Positions 22,912 through 36,809 of a stretch of DNA of 49,651 nucleotides are shown in pieces (position 1 is the stretch's first letter; each line of letters starts with the position of its first letter). The stretch is from NCBI GenBank assembly GCA_001600415.1, contig BCJX01000015.1:1006486-1056136 (forward strand), in the 5' to 3' direction. The notes under the pieces were generated by a model that made no database searches, was not told the origin of the DNA, and saw only the letters and a list, made by a program, of their open reading frames with translations. The position numbers were made by a program, and so were the translations under genes. Origin of the DNA: Pascua guehoae (lineage: Eukaryota; Basidiomycota; Tremellomycetes; Trichosporonales; Trichosporonaceae).

Positions 22912-25242
22912 TTAGTCCTTGTTCTCCGCGCCAAGCTCGTAGAGGTACGATCCGAGGAGCTTTGTGCCCTGTCATGTCAGTTTTGTTTTATCGCCCACGA
23001 GAACACCATCGAGGGGGGGGGGAGGGGTCTGTCTCTCACTCCACAACCCTCTCACCATCGCCAGCTGGGCTGCTGCATCTCCCACTTTCTACCCAGCAGC
23101 CCCACTGGAGACTCCCCAGTCCGACAACCGCCACTCCACTCAGCCTCTAGACCCGACCCCAAACCCTGCCACCGCCGCCTGCACCTTTCTACCCTCCCCC
23201 CCTTCCCCCGCCCGTCCGTTGGCACCGGGCCCCCACGCTCTCACCCAGCCATAAACAACCCCGCCTCCCATAGACAACCCCTTCCCACTCACGTTGACAT
23301 AGTTGCTCGTGTCAAGCTTCTCGTTGGTCGAGTGCGCGCCGTCGTCGCCGCGGCCGACCGGCAGGAGGAGAATGTTGAGCTTGAGAATGTTGGCAAAGTC
23401 GAGGGTGACGGGGATCGAGCCGCCCTCGCGCGTGTAGTCGGGCTCCTGGCCGTAGACGGCCTCGGTCGCCTTGTGCGCCGCGCGGTAGTTGTAGTGCTGC
23501 GGGGTTAGTGATGGCAAGGTTGGTGTGGGGCGGTCCCAAGCAAGGGTTGGGGCGGGGGCTTAGCTCACGTTGGGGTCGGCCTGGGGAGTCAGTGTCAGGT
23601 CTATGCGTAGCTGACAGCGGCGCTCGCTTTGCTCGCGCGCGCTGTATCCCACTCACAAGCCAGGGCTCGCCACCGTGCGTCAGCTCGACCTCCATGCGGT
23701 TCTTCGAGCCGAGCTTCTTAAACTCGTCGTTGATGTACTTGTACACAAGCTCGGTCGTGTTGTTAATGCCGAGGTTGGGCGTGAGGCGGATCGAGAACTT
23801 GCCCTTGACTGCGGCGGGGATGACGGTCTTGGAGCCCGGTGCGGCTGGAGTGTGAGTACAGGACTCTGGGCGATGGGCTTGACGGCTATCCTCTAATCGA
23901 CTGCGTTCGCAGCCAGATCGGCGGCCACAGTCACAACTCACAGAAGGCACCCTCAATACCGTGAATCGAGAGCGAGGGGTTGCGCATGCGGCCCATGAGC
24001 TGCGAGTGAGTACGAGCACGACCCCCGGACATGGCCACCCGACTTACCGTCTTGACAGTGTCCGAGCTGAGCGTCTGGTCACCACCGACAGCGGCGTGGA
24101 TGTCGCCAATCTCAAAGTGGATCTTCTCAAACTTCTCCTGCTCGTCCTGGGTGACGGGCGCAATGAGGTCCTTGACGCCAGGAATGAGAATCTCGCCCTC
24201 GGGGGTGACGAGCTTGGACACTGGGAGTCAGCTTGATCTGTCCACTTGTGAACTAGCTAACTCACTGATGGCAAAGAGATCAGTCATGGGCTCGTGGACG
24301 GTGCCGCCAAACACGCCCGAGTGGAGGTCGCGGGCGGGGCCCGAGACGCGGACCTCGTAGTAGTTGATGCCGCGGAGGCCGTACGTGAGGCAGGGCGTCT
24401 TGGTGTCGAGCCAGTAGTTGTCCGAAATGCACATGCAGTCCTGGCCCTTGAAGAAGCCGTCCTTCTCCGACTCGATAAACTTGTCGAGGCCGACAGAGCC
24501 AGACTCCTCCATGCCCTCAAAGACCATCTTGAGGTTGACGGGGAGCTCGAGGCCGAGCTTCTTGTGGGCGTCGAGCACGTTGATCCAGCCCATAATGGGG
24601 CCCTTGTCGTCGGTCGAGCCGCGGCCGTACAGGCGGCCAGATCCGTTCGGGTCGGGCGTGAGGGTGAAAGGCTCATAGTCCCAGCCGTCCTCCTTGAGCG
24701 CGGGCTGCACGTCGTAGTGGCCGTAGATGAGGAGGTTCTTCTGTACGCGTGTGAGCAATCACTACGCTGGAGTCACATCTCGAGCCTTCTGATACTGACC
24801 TTGTTGGGGTCGTTGCCAATCTCGCCAATGACCACAGGAGGAAGAGGCACCTCCTCGCCGCCAATGGTGTGCGTGCCAATAGCGCGCTTCTCGGCCTTGA
24901 CACCGACCGCCGTGAGCTCCTTGATCAGGAAGTCGGCCATGTTCTCGACATCCTTGACATATCTGTGGTCAGTCGCGATGCCGCCGGCAAGGTCCGCGGG
25001 GTAAGCTAGGGTGTTTGGCCGCAGCCAGCACCCAGCTACCAGTGCTCGTCGTGCCCGCGGTGACTCACTCGAGGTTGCCCGAAACCCTTTGTCCGTCAGC
25101 ATGCCATCCGCATCCTCCGCCCGTGTCCTCCCCATACATGCCATGGTACTCACGACGGGATCTCAACGGCCTCCTTGAGACGGTTGATAAAGTCGGCCTG
25201 GTGGTCGTCGACGTACTTGAGGAACTCGGGGTTGGTGGCCAT
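22912..25242 (-). CDS. DUG1: cytosolic metallodipeptidase, M20 family (DUG1/CNDP2-like)
   Basis: Exons from the 5' end: 25154-25242, 25069-25086, 24800-24962, 24266-24740, 24048-24220, 23942-23999, 23657-23844, 23569-23580, 23293-23496, 22912-22968, giving 478 aa, the usual size. The enzyme hydrolyses dipeptides such as Cys-Gly, the last step of cytosolic glutathione breakdown. The two-metal site is complete: H98 in YGHYDVQP, bridging D134 in GRGSTDDKG, catalytic E168 and metal ligand E169 in GMEESGS, D197 in CISDNYW, and H447 in [11 protein letters not shown]. Other family residues are [19 protein letters not shown] and TREGGSIPV. Nine introns break the gene. Two exons are tiny: 25069-25086 (18 nt, VSGNL) and 23569-23580 (12 nt, ADPN). 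The ADPN exon sits where the family reads W-x-AD-...-HY and is needed for continuity. Most of the short introns are 45-106 nt; the last is 324 nt. Confidence 0.95.
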
Positions 25243-25855
25243 GATGGGTGTGCTATGAAAGAATCTGGCAGTGCGAAGGGGGTTGAAGAGAGATGGAACA
25301 AGACGACGAGCAAGAAGAGACATGGATTCAAAAGGGGCGCGAGGCTGCGTGTGCAGTCGGCTGCTCGAACACTGCGTGTGACGGCGGATCGGCGGAGCAG
25401 CGCGCAGCGCTTAGATGGCGCGGAACAGATGCGTAATGGGGACTGGTACCGCATGGTCAACATGGCAAACAGGCCATTCAGCACGTGGGTATTTGTGGGG
25501 TCCCCACCGGAATTGCGCGAGATCCGACTGGTAATGAGCCATTGTGTCCCCATTCTGGGTGCGAGGGAGGGGCGGAACCAAATTGGGTGCGAGAGGGGGC
25601 AATGTTGACAGGACCAGTTGGTCTGGTGGCAATGGCAATAACAAAAGCGAGATGGGAACTGTTGTCTCGTCTCTTTCCTTCATTCTTCATCATCATCCTT
25701 CTCCTCCTCCTGTACATTCCCTCCTCCGTCTCTTCTACTTCTACCCCCCACTCATAAGATATTGTCCCTGTACATAGCAGTCCTCTATCCCCACTAACTC
25801 CTCTCCTTACCCTACTCCCCTCCTTCCTACTCTCCTCCTACCTACTCCTCTCCTC
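25243..25855. other. divergent promoter region, dipeptidase / RING-RRM gene
   Basis: This is 613 bases between divergent starts. About 25680-25850 is a strong CT-rich tract (CTCCTCCTAC-type) immediately upstream of the plus-strand ATG, as in many fungal promoters and leaders. No other element was identified. Confidence 0.55.
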
Positions 25856-27930
25856 ATGTCTTATACACCCCTGTTCGTTCCTCGGGAACAAGAAGAGACG
25901 CAGGCCATCGTCCAGGCAGCCCAACAGCTCGCCCAACAGGTCGCACAGAGGAAACGTCGCAGAACAGTAGGTTCAGCTTTTTAATCTTACATTGCCGACC
26001 AAGCTGAAGACCTATCACAGGAGACGTCGCAGATCATCATCATCGGTCCCTTCAAGCCTGTGGTCCTCGACTTAGCTTCGACTACAAACTCGTCCATTTC
26101 GTCGACTCAGTCGCTGCTCCGCCTGTCTGCCGATAACGTCTCCAACAAGTCTGCACCTTCCCCACCATCGACACCCACTCGTCCACCGAACAAGGCTGCA
26201 GTCCACCCACAGCTCATCGACACGCCCAATGAAGCGGTCGACTGGGTGGCGTACGGTGAACCCATCGATGGCCTTGACATCGACAACCTCAGTCTGGGAA
26301 GCAGCGACATGAGCTCAATCCACGGATCCTGCAAGAGCTCGGTCAAGATTTCCCCAGACAATGGCGTGGGACCCTCCATCTTGGTAGAGAAGGCCAGCCC
26401 TCACTCGACTGTTAGCAAGGGTACCGCATGGGCCCAGTCACTCGTGTGTATTGCAAAAGCGCACCACACTGCTGACCCATACAGCTCAGCAAGATCGAAA
26501 TTGTGCGACCTCGAAGCGCAAACGCCGTCATGGACCGCCCTCCTCTTCGGGCCTTAACTCCTAACCACTGGAACTTTCCGCTGACGGCTCCGTCCTCGGG
26601 CCGCACCCTCGTCGCCAACGAACTCTTGGGACGCGCTCCTGCTGTTCAGGAGCCGAGCGAGTGGAAGCAAGTCGAAGAGCAGCTGCAGTCGGAGGCCGAC
26701 CTGTTCATGGACGAAGAAGGCATCTGCAGCGCATGTGACGGACGCAACACGCGTATGGTTCATCTCCACCCGTGTGGTGTAAGTAAAGTTTTCCTTGCTT
26801 CTATTGATTGCTTCGCGTTTCTTTACAGTGCCCACTCACGCCCAGGACCTCGCATGCCCGGCGTGCTTTTCGTCGAGCGTTGCTGCCGTCTCGGTGACGC
26901 AGACAGCTTCCAAGTGCCCTGCCTGTATCCGCGAAGTCACGTCGTTTGCCCCGTACAAGCCAAGCCTCTTCGACCCGATCGTGCGGGGACCGTCCCGTCC
27001 AAAGAAGATTGAAGACCTGCCCGAGCCCTGGAGCTTTGACAGGAGCGAGAGCTCGGTCGTGATGCGCATCGACAATGTCGCTTGGGTAGGTGTTTGTAAT
27101 ACTTGTGCATTCTCACTGACACCCAGGACATTGAGCCCTACCTGGTGGAAAACTTCCTGCCGCGCCGGACGCTGCCAGAAAACCACCCGCAGCCAATCCA
27201 CATCTGCTTGGACCGCCGCGATGGTCGCACAAAGGACTACATGGTGAGCTGTTGCTTTGAAGAAGCCCAGCTGACATCAGTACATCGAAGTAACATCCCT
27301 CTTTGCCGCTCGCCGTGTTCTCCAAACGCGTCAAAATGCCTTTATGCCTGGCGGGCGTGTCACTGGTGGCCGCAAGCGTGCTGTCACGATCACCCAGGTG
27401 ACGCATGCCGAGCTTATCCGCGAGGTACGTGACAAGTGTATCGCACCACAACCATTGCCATGCTAAGCCTGTAGCTCCGTCCTGGATCAAAGTCCGAACT
27501 CCTGTCCCTCCTCGAACTCTGCGAGGCGTCGCTCTCGACACCAACGCCACAGCTCCGCGTCGATGCTACTGGCCGTGGACGTTTGCACGCGTCTGTGGGG
27601 GCCAACGGCAAGGTTCACTACATCAAGTACCGGCACGCACCTTTCCACGCACTCATGTCGATCATGTGCAAGCTGCGGGGGCAGGACTCGCCCGCGTACT
27701 GGGATGTCTTTCGTGGGTCCCGGCCTTCCTTGTCCATGCTGACCCACCAGACGTCGCCTCAGGTGAATGGCCTATCACACTGTGGCATACTAACCCCAGG
27801 CGCCATTGCGGCTCTTGCGACACGGATGCGCCAAATGCCGTACCCCGAAGTGGTCACGGACCGCGCGCTCATGACCAGGATGACGGCCCTGTTCGACACG
27901 GTCTTTGGCACCAAGCGTGGCAAGCTGTAG
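25856..27930 (+). CDS. RING-like zinc finger plus RRM-like RNA-binding protein
   Basis: Exons 25856-25966, 26021-26443, 26485-26778, 26846-27085, 27127-27243, 27281-27424, 27475-27712, 27751-27762 and 27800-27930 give 569 aa. The N-terminal ~180 residues are Ser/Pro-rich and disordered. At about 259-303 lies a zinc finger: C259-x2-C262, H271/H273, C275, then C280-x2-C283 and C300-x2-C303. This follows the PCGHxxCxxC...CPxC RING plan, but the usual His is Asp277 (PCG-D-LAC), formed exactly across an exon junction. At about 375-443 is an RRM-like fold: IHICLDRRDGRT, then DYMYIEVTS, an A-helix, GRVTGGRKRAVTITQ, and THAELIRELRP. The C-terminal third is conserved-looking but unassigned. A role in RNA metabolism with ubiquitin ligase activity is inference. 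Four introns are 37-41 nt, and a 12-nt exon (27751-27762) lies between 38- and 37-nt introns. Confidence 0.8.
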
Positions 27931-28438
27931 CCGCGTTTGTGACTCCCACACTCGCAATCCGGCTATACTCCAAAATCGGCGGCCACTCCGTCGGCCACTC
28001 TCGCTCGTTCTTGAGCGCTCCCCGGGGACCTTGTTCCCTGTCCTTGACCCCTGTGCGGGTCGTCTCTCCCACTACTATACCCGGTCCACGTAACCACCCG
28101 TTGGTGTACCATGTCATAGTTGCCATGTCCTAGCCATAGGCTCGTAGTTCATGTATCCGTATTTGAGCGGCAGTTGGTGGAGCGCAGGTGGTGAAGCTGC
28201 AGTTGGTGTTGAAGACTCTCGTGACTAGAGAGGCATGGGAGTCATGAGAGGCAGAGACTGACGTGAGACTGACGTAGAGGCTGCGGTATGACTGAAACTG
28301 TGGCTGCGGAGCATGGGGAGAGTGTAGAACATCGGGACATTGACGTGGGACATTGACACATCCAGAAGGACTCCAAGTGGGCGGCGCCACGCCCTTCAAG
28401 TGCAGCAATCGTTCAAGATCCATCATCCCACATATACC
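27931..28438. other. convergent intergenic region
   Basis: This is 508 bases between convergent stops, the RING-RRM gene and the Old Yellow Enzyme gene. About 28240-28345 has GAGACTGACGT- and GGGACATTGAC-type short duplications. There is no coding signal. Confidence 0.55.
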
Positions 28439-31684
<3,246 letters not shown>

Positions 31685-31707
31685 CTGGTGTTAGTGGGGG
31701 GTGTTTG

Positions 31708-31817
31708 NNNNNNNNNNNNNNNNNNNNNNNNNNNNNNNNNNNNNNNNNNNNNNNNNNNNNNNNNNNNNNNNNNNNNNNNNNNNNNNNNNNNNNNNNNNNN
31801 NNNNNNNNNNNNNNNNN
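31708..31817. other. assembly gap (110 N)
   Basis: A run of 110 unknown bases immediately 5' (minus-strand sense) of the first visible oxidoreductase exon. It probably hides that gene's start codon. The true gap length is unknown. Confidence 1.
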
Positions 31818-32903
31818 GGGGGACAGGGTAGACGAGGTCTAGAGCTCTGAACCGAGGTTGCCCAGAGACCGGATACAGCACCATGGCCACCGCAACTCAC
31901 TGCTGCAATACTTGTCGACAACGAACTGGTCTTGTCTTGAAAGACACCGTGCACTGCACCAACACCTTTTATACCGGAAAGTGGCCCACCTCCACCTGGC
32001 TACATCCACATGGCCGTGGCTTACAGGCTTACAAACACGCTCCCTGGTGCCCTGAGTCGTGCTGGGCTGACAAACCATGGGTCACAGGCACCATCTGATA
32101 TCCATCTCGGCACATTTTTCGTGTTTGCCGAATACCGCCCGCCATGACGCGACGAAGTTCATTCGACGCGGTTGAATGCCGATACTACTTGTTCTTCTTC
32201 TCGCCTTGCCTGTGCATGTGCATGTGCACGAGCTCGTGCGTGCAGTCATGTTCATGTGGCTTTGTGTAGAGATATGGGCGGCTACTCGGCCGAGACTGCA
32301 GGCATAGCTGCGAGAGTAGGGTAGGGGACGAAAAGGCGGCATTCTCTACTCGCCCGCGAGGTGAGGCGTCATGGTGTCGCTCGATGTGTAAGCACGAGTA
32401 TAAAGTTAGACCGGGGGTTGGATCAAGTGATTGCCCCCGATCAAGTGATTCGGCGTGAGGTGATCGAGTGATTCTGATCTAGATCCAGTGTGACGGCTTG
32501 AGACGCCGGTCCCACCGACAACGGCTTCGCGAGGGGGCGAGCAAGACGGAAACTCCCCGCCCAACTGGTGTCCTGGGGCCCGAGTCTGTCAACACGCGCC
32601 AGTTCAAAGTCTACGGACACGCGCGTGCTTGATACCCAACAGAGAGTGTAGGCCTGAAACTCTATTCAGAATCTACCCCGCTGCACCCGCTGTCCCGTAT
32701 GCCCATTCCCCACATCCCCTTCCCCCTCACGTCCACGGCGACAGGTACAACAAGCCCAGCCTTGGCCCAGCACAGCGTCCTCGTCCTCCTGGGCTCACTC
32801 TTGCACGACGACCCTCAAACAGCGCCGAATCGGCACTGAAACTGCCGACACCTACGCGTAGCCACCCGCCGCCGGCCTGCACGCCACGCGAGGTGCACAC
32901 CGC
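31818..32903. other. intergenic region between the gap and the tRNA gene
   Basis: No coding region was recognised. It contains a small cluster of GATCAAGTGATT copies at 32421-32473 and short GCATGTG repeats at about 32211-32232. Confidence 0.5.
32421..32473. repeat. three copies of GATCAAGTGATT-like 12-mer
   Basis: Copies lie at 32421-32432 and 32439-32450 (identical) and 32462-32473 (one change, GATCGAGTGATT). The spacing is 18 and 23 bases. They could be protein-binding sites; no factor is assigned. Confidence 0.7.
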
Positions 32904-32996
32904 GGTCGCTTAGCTCAGCTGGTTAGAGCATTGTACTAATAATAAGATTGTTACTAGCCCATGCAAAGGTCGGCAGTTCGATCCTGTCAGTGATCA
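32904..32996 (+). tRNA. tRNA-Ile, anticodon AAT, with 19-nt intron
   Basis: The cloverleaf closes by hand. The acceptor stem GGTCGCT (32904-32910) pairs with AGTGATC (32989-32995) using two G-T wobbles, and A32996 is the discriminator. The D-arm is GCTC/GAGC, and the anticodon stem TTGTA (32931-32935) pairs with TGCAA (32962-32966). The anticodon AAT is at 32938-32940. The T-arm is GGCAG-TTCGATC-CTGTC. The intron 32942-32960 sits at the canonical position one base 3' of the anticodon. A TTTT polymerase III stop follows at 33001. The AAT anticodon would be read as inosine-34, decoding isoleucine. Confidence 0.95.
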
Positions 32997-33004
32997 TTCC
33001 TTTT

Positions 33005-34177
33005 GCCTGCGTGCCGTGCATCGAGCAGGCGTTAGGCGGTGGGAGGTGCTTGTGGAGGAGGGGTTGCTTTCTTGCCGGAGGGTGGGTGGAAATGGGGTGT
33101 TGGGATGCCACACGACCACCCCCGTGCTACGCCGCACCACACCGCGTTTGGGAGGCTTGCAGCGCGAGCAAAGACGTGTGTCCCTACTCGAACGCCTCTG
33201 ATCTCTGACAAGCACGCTCGTCCGGGCGAGTACAGTCAACCCGCACGCCACTTTGCCTCGCATGCACCAAACGCCACGCCGCCACATGCACCACCGGCCA
33301 TCTCGTACAGGTAAACTACCAGCACTGTGGCAAACGCACAAGTGTGCGCTGCAGAATTGCAGAACCAGCAGCTGCGGATCACACGAGGCGACGCCGTGGC
33401 TCTGTTTGGTGTTGGTGTTGATGTTGGCGTTGGCCGAGTGCCTTGTTCAACGACTCATGTCGCGTGGGCCAGCAGTGGTAGCCCGCAGCCGGGCCCGCTT
33501 GGGAGGTGGGGTGGGGTACGTACTGGATACTGGAACTTTGGTCCTTACCTACCTACCTTTCTCTACCTATGCCTACCTACCCTACCTTTACCTGCCTACC
33601 TCTATCCATTGCTACTTATGCACCACAACCAACCGAACAATTGTTTGACGGCAGCGAACCGGCGCACAGACGACTGGCTCGGGGGTAATCACAGCCATGG
33701 AGCCGTGCGGTGAACGGTTTCCCAGTTGAGCTCTGAACGCTGTCCAGAGTTACCTCGGATTTCAACATATCCACCATGTCCAGAAAAGTGCAGAAGTGGG
33801 AGGATCAGTATGCCTGGACGGGCGGCCCAGTCTGCTCGTGCCGCGCGCCATCGTGTGCCATTCCATTCTCCCTGACGTCAGGCCGGCGATGGTCATTATC
33901 CAAGACTTTAGTTGTGGCAGGGGGTTTCTTTCGTACACGCATGCATACAGACAACATCATCAGTCCGCGTCGGTCCTCGTCGTCCTGTCATCACTCCTGT
34001 CATCACTCCTGCAATCACTCCTGTCATGTGTCCAGCTCATCAGTGTCGCCTCGTCAAACTCTTGTATCAGGCCGTCGTTGTGGGTCGTGGCGCAACCTCC
34101 ACCACGCGCATCTCAGCGTCCGTGACCTCCTCGTGAACACCCGGCAGCGCGCCCGCGCTCATACTCATCGCCCAAAC
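33005..34177. other. intergenic region after the tRNA gene
   Basis: No gene was recognised. It holds CCTACCTA-type repeats at about 33545-33605 and a 12-bp tandem repeat at 33984-34027. The right edge is the 3' flank of the minus-strand gene at 34178. Confidence 0.5.
33984..34027. repeat. 12-bp tandem repeat CCTGTCATCACT
   Basis: About 3.7 copies of CCTGTCATCACT, with one copy changed to CCTGCAATCACT. Confidence 0.8.
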
Positions 34178-35249
34178 TCATCGCCTGCCCCCGTCGACGG
34201 CCGCAAGGAGGGCCTCGACCTCGTCCCCGCCGCCCTCGAAGAGGAGATCGAGCGAGTCGATACTCGTGTCCCCGTCCGATGGGGGAAGGGGTCCGTCCGA
34301 GCTCGGATGGGCCTTTGGTGGGCGTTGCGGGGCAGCCACGGCCGCGGCGAGTCTGGAGGTGGGCGGGAGTTTGGGAGGCTGACCTGCTGTGCGGGACCGG
34401 GTGGAGGGGCGCGGTTGTGGCGCGGGGTTTGCGCGGGCACGTGGCTGGAGGCCGCGGACGGGGCTCTCTGCTGCTGTGGCTGCTGATGCTGCAGCGGCTG
34501 CCGCGCGGCGGGGGCTGGAGCGCACGGGAATGCCGGGTGGACGGAATGCACGCGGGGGGTCGGGTGGACGTTGGATGTCGCCGGTGGACGCGGTGCGGCG
34601 CCCATTCACTGGTCCAGGCGCAGGCTTCTTATCTGGGAGTGACCGCGTTGCGACGAGTGGGACGTTTGCGACGTTGGGGTTGGGTGCGCGCATCGGTTGT
34701 CGGCGGCCGCTTGATCGCGACGTCGTGTGTGTTGATGCCGACGATGCCGACGTGGATGTGCGTGGTGCCGTGGACGCCGATGCCGATGTGCGTGCAGTCG
34801 TTGACGCCAAGCTGGATCCAGCGCCCGATCCGGGGTGGAATACGGCCGAGCCCGGCGCCGACGCCTTCCCTCGCGAGGGTGTGCCTGCGCTCGAGCCCGA
34901 GCCTGGGCGGGACGAGATGTCGAGGAACCGATCGAGGAGCTCGTCGAGCCGCCGGCCCGAATCCGGCGCGGGCGTCGACGCCGACGAGCGCAGGCGACAG
35001 CGCTTGCGCGGGTGCGAGAGGCTGCTCGAGGAAGGGCCGAGGGGTCGTGGCCGCTGTGTCGGGAGTGGGACTGGGAGCTTGTCTGGAATGTCAGCGTGTG
35101 CTATACCGGCTCGAGAGACTGTACGCACCGCCAGGAGCCGTTAGAAGAATATCACGCAGCAGCTCATCGTCCCCCGCCCAGGTGACACTGCTCTCCTCCT
35201 GCGATGCTTGGTCCCGTTTCCGCCGCCGCCGCGTGTTTGGTGTTTCCAT
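34178..35249 (-). CDS. unrecognised Ser/Pro/Arg-rich protein
   Basis: Exons 35129-35249 and 34178-35082 give 341 aa. The 46-nt intron has a GTGCGT donor and a CTGAC branch site, and the frame is kept. No family was recognised. The N-terminus is short and basic (METPNTRRRRKRDQ), then acidic/hydrophobic (DDELLRDILLTAPG), a possible interaction helix. Another helix-like segment, RRLDELLDRFLDISSR, is at about 80-95. The middle is low-complexity Ser/Thr/Ala/Arg/Pro. The last ~40 residues turn acidic and hydrophobic (SIDSLDLLFEGGGDEVEALLAAV). The same frame stays open upstream to about 35789, so a longer N-terminus is possible; I chose the ATG at 35247-35249 because the upstream stretch reads like Pro-rich leader. 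It is divergent from the VAMP7-like gene. Confidence 0.6.
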
Positions 35250-35947
35250 GTGGGACCACGGTGCGATGGGACGTGTTACTCCGCCGAGGCCGTGATACAC
35301 AGACCACACAGTGTCCGTCTCGGCCTGTGTGTCGGGTTCAATCTCCGTCTCCGTCTCGGACCCCGCCGGTGTCGCACTCTGGGTCGGGGACGGCAGCGGC
35401 TCCGGGGATGCCGCCGCGGTGGTCCGAGAGGTGACGCACCCAACGGCTGGGGAGTCGGCCGAGGGAAGGAAGCGCGGGGGCGAGGGACACGATGGGAGAG
35501 GGAGTGGGGACAGTGACGAGAGGAGCGGGGGAGGCGACTTGGCGGGAATGATGTCGGTTGTTGGTCTACCAAGATGCAAGAAGCGGAGTTGCAAAGTTCG
35601 AGTTGTGTGTGGGTTGACAAGAGTTGCAGTGCGTTGTTGGGCGGCAAACCGAAAGCAGGCGCGAGGTCGAGTAACCGGGGGGACGTAATAAGAACCGGGA
35701 GATGGCGGGAGTAAATTGGTTGGGGGAAGGTAGGTCTCAGGTGGCAAAAAGGGCAAGTTGGAGTGGCGCACGCCGACGATGGAGAACACAGAGGGGAGGT
35801 AGAGACGTCACTCGTTGACGGCCGGCCGACCATCTTTGCTTTCCTTGCTCCTCCTCTCTTGTCTCCACCACCTACTCCACAACAACACAAGATTCCTCGC
35901 GTACCCATCACCATCTCCGCCCTCGTACCTCCCTCACCCCCGTCCCA
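35250..35947. other. divergent promoter region
   Basis: This is 698 bases between divergent starts, with a CT/CA-rich leader directly before the SNARE ATG. The minus strand is open through much of it (see the neighbouring gene), but no exon evidence was found. Confidence 0.5.
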
Positions 35948-36809
35948 ATGTCCCTCCTTCACGCCCTCGTCGCGCGCGGCTCGACCGTGCTGGCCGAACA
36001 CGCCTCTGGCGACTCGATCCTCAAGCCCGCCGCCAAGATTACCATTCTCTCAAAGATTCCCCCCAACAACTCAAAGCTGACCTGTGAGCTAGCCCTCTTT
36101 TGAATCGTAGCTCTCCTAACGCGCAGATGTGTGGCAGAACCGCCTGATCCACTATGTCTCGTCGGACGGCGTCATCTACCTCGTCATGGCCGACGACTCG
36201 GTCGGCCGCCGCATGCCGTTTGCCTTCCTCGGCGACGTTGAGCGGAGGGTTAGCTTCCACTCCACCAGGGCTCCGTTTAAGCTAACGCGCAGTTTACGGC
36301 ACAGTACGCGCCGGACACGATTGCAGCCGCTGGCGACCACGGCCTCGACGAGTTCAACGCCGAGCTCGCAAAGGTTCGTCAGCTAAAATGTCTTGTTCGG
36401 CAGCTGACCCCAGCTCATGCACACGTTCTCGACCGCGCCGCCGGCCGACCCCATCCGGCAGGCGCAGAACGACCTGAACAATGTGTGGGTTACTTGGCGT
36501 AATGTGTTCTGACCCATCAGCAAGGACATTATGGTGCAGAACATCGACTCGATCCTGCAGCGCGGCGAGCGGCTCGACCTGCTCGTCGACAAGACGGACA
36601 CGCTCGCGGGGCAGGCGTACGCGTTCCGCCGTGGCGCGCGCAGCGTGCGCCGCCAACAGTGGTGGAAGAACACGCGCATCACGGCGCTCACGGCCTTTGT
36701 TGTGGTGGTGTGTGCTTCGTCCTCTGTTTCAACCAAGCTCACACCGCAGCTCATCCTGTTCCTCCTCATCGCGCAGGTCTGGCCATCCAAGTCGGCGCCG
36801 TCAAACTAG
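35948..36809 (+). CDS. R-SNARE with longin domain, VAMP7-like
   Basis: Exons 35948-36083, 36127-36248, 36293-36373, 36414-36484, 36521-36707 and 36750-36809 give 218 aa. This is a membrane-fusion protein of endosomal/vacuolar trafficking. An N-terminal longin domain (about 1-115) is followed by the SNARE motif, with NIDSILQRGERLDLLVDKT carrying the zero-layer Arg (about 151). A WWKNTRI basic junction leads into a single C-terminal transmembrane helix, VVVLILFLLIAQVW, and a very short luminal tail. The size and order match VAMP7 proteins. All five introns are 36-44 nt. The last (36708-36749, 42 nt) interrupts the transmembrane helix and is in frame and stop-free. The donor of intron 4 was set at 36485 rather than 36483 because only that gives NNVKDIMVQN in frame. 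Confidence 0.93.

Noticed and set aside
36481..36486. Donor GTGTGG at 36483 for SNARE intron 4
   Set aside because: It leaves the next exon out of frame; GTGGGT at 36485 restores NNVKDIMVQN.
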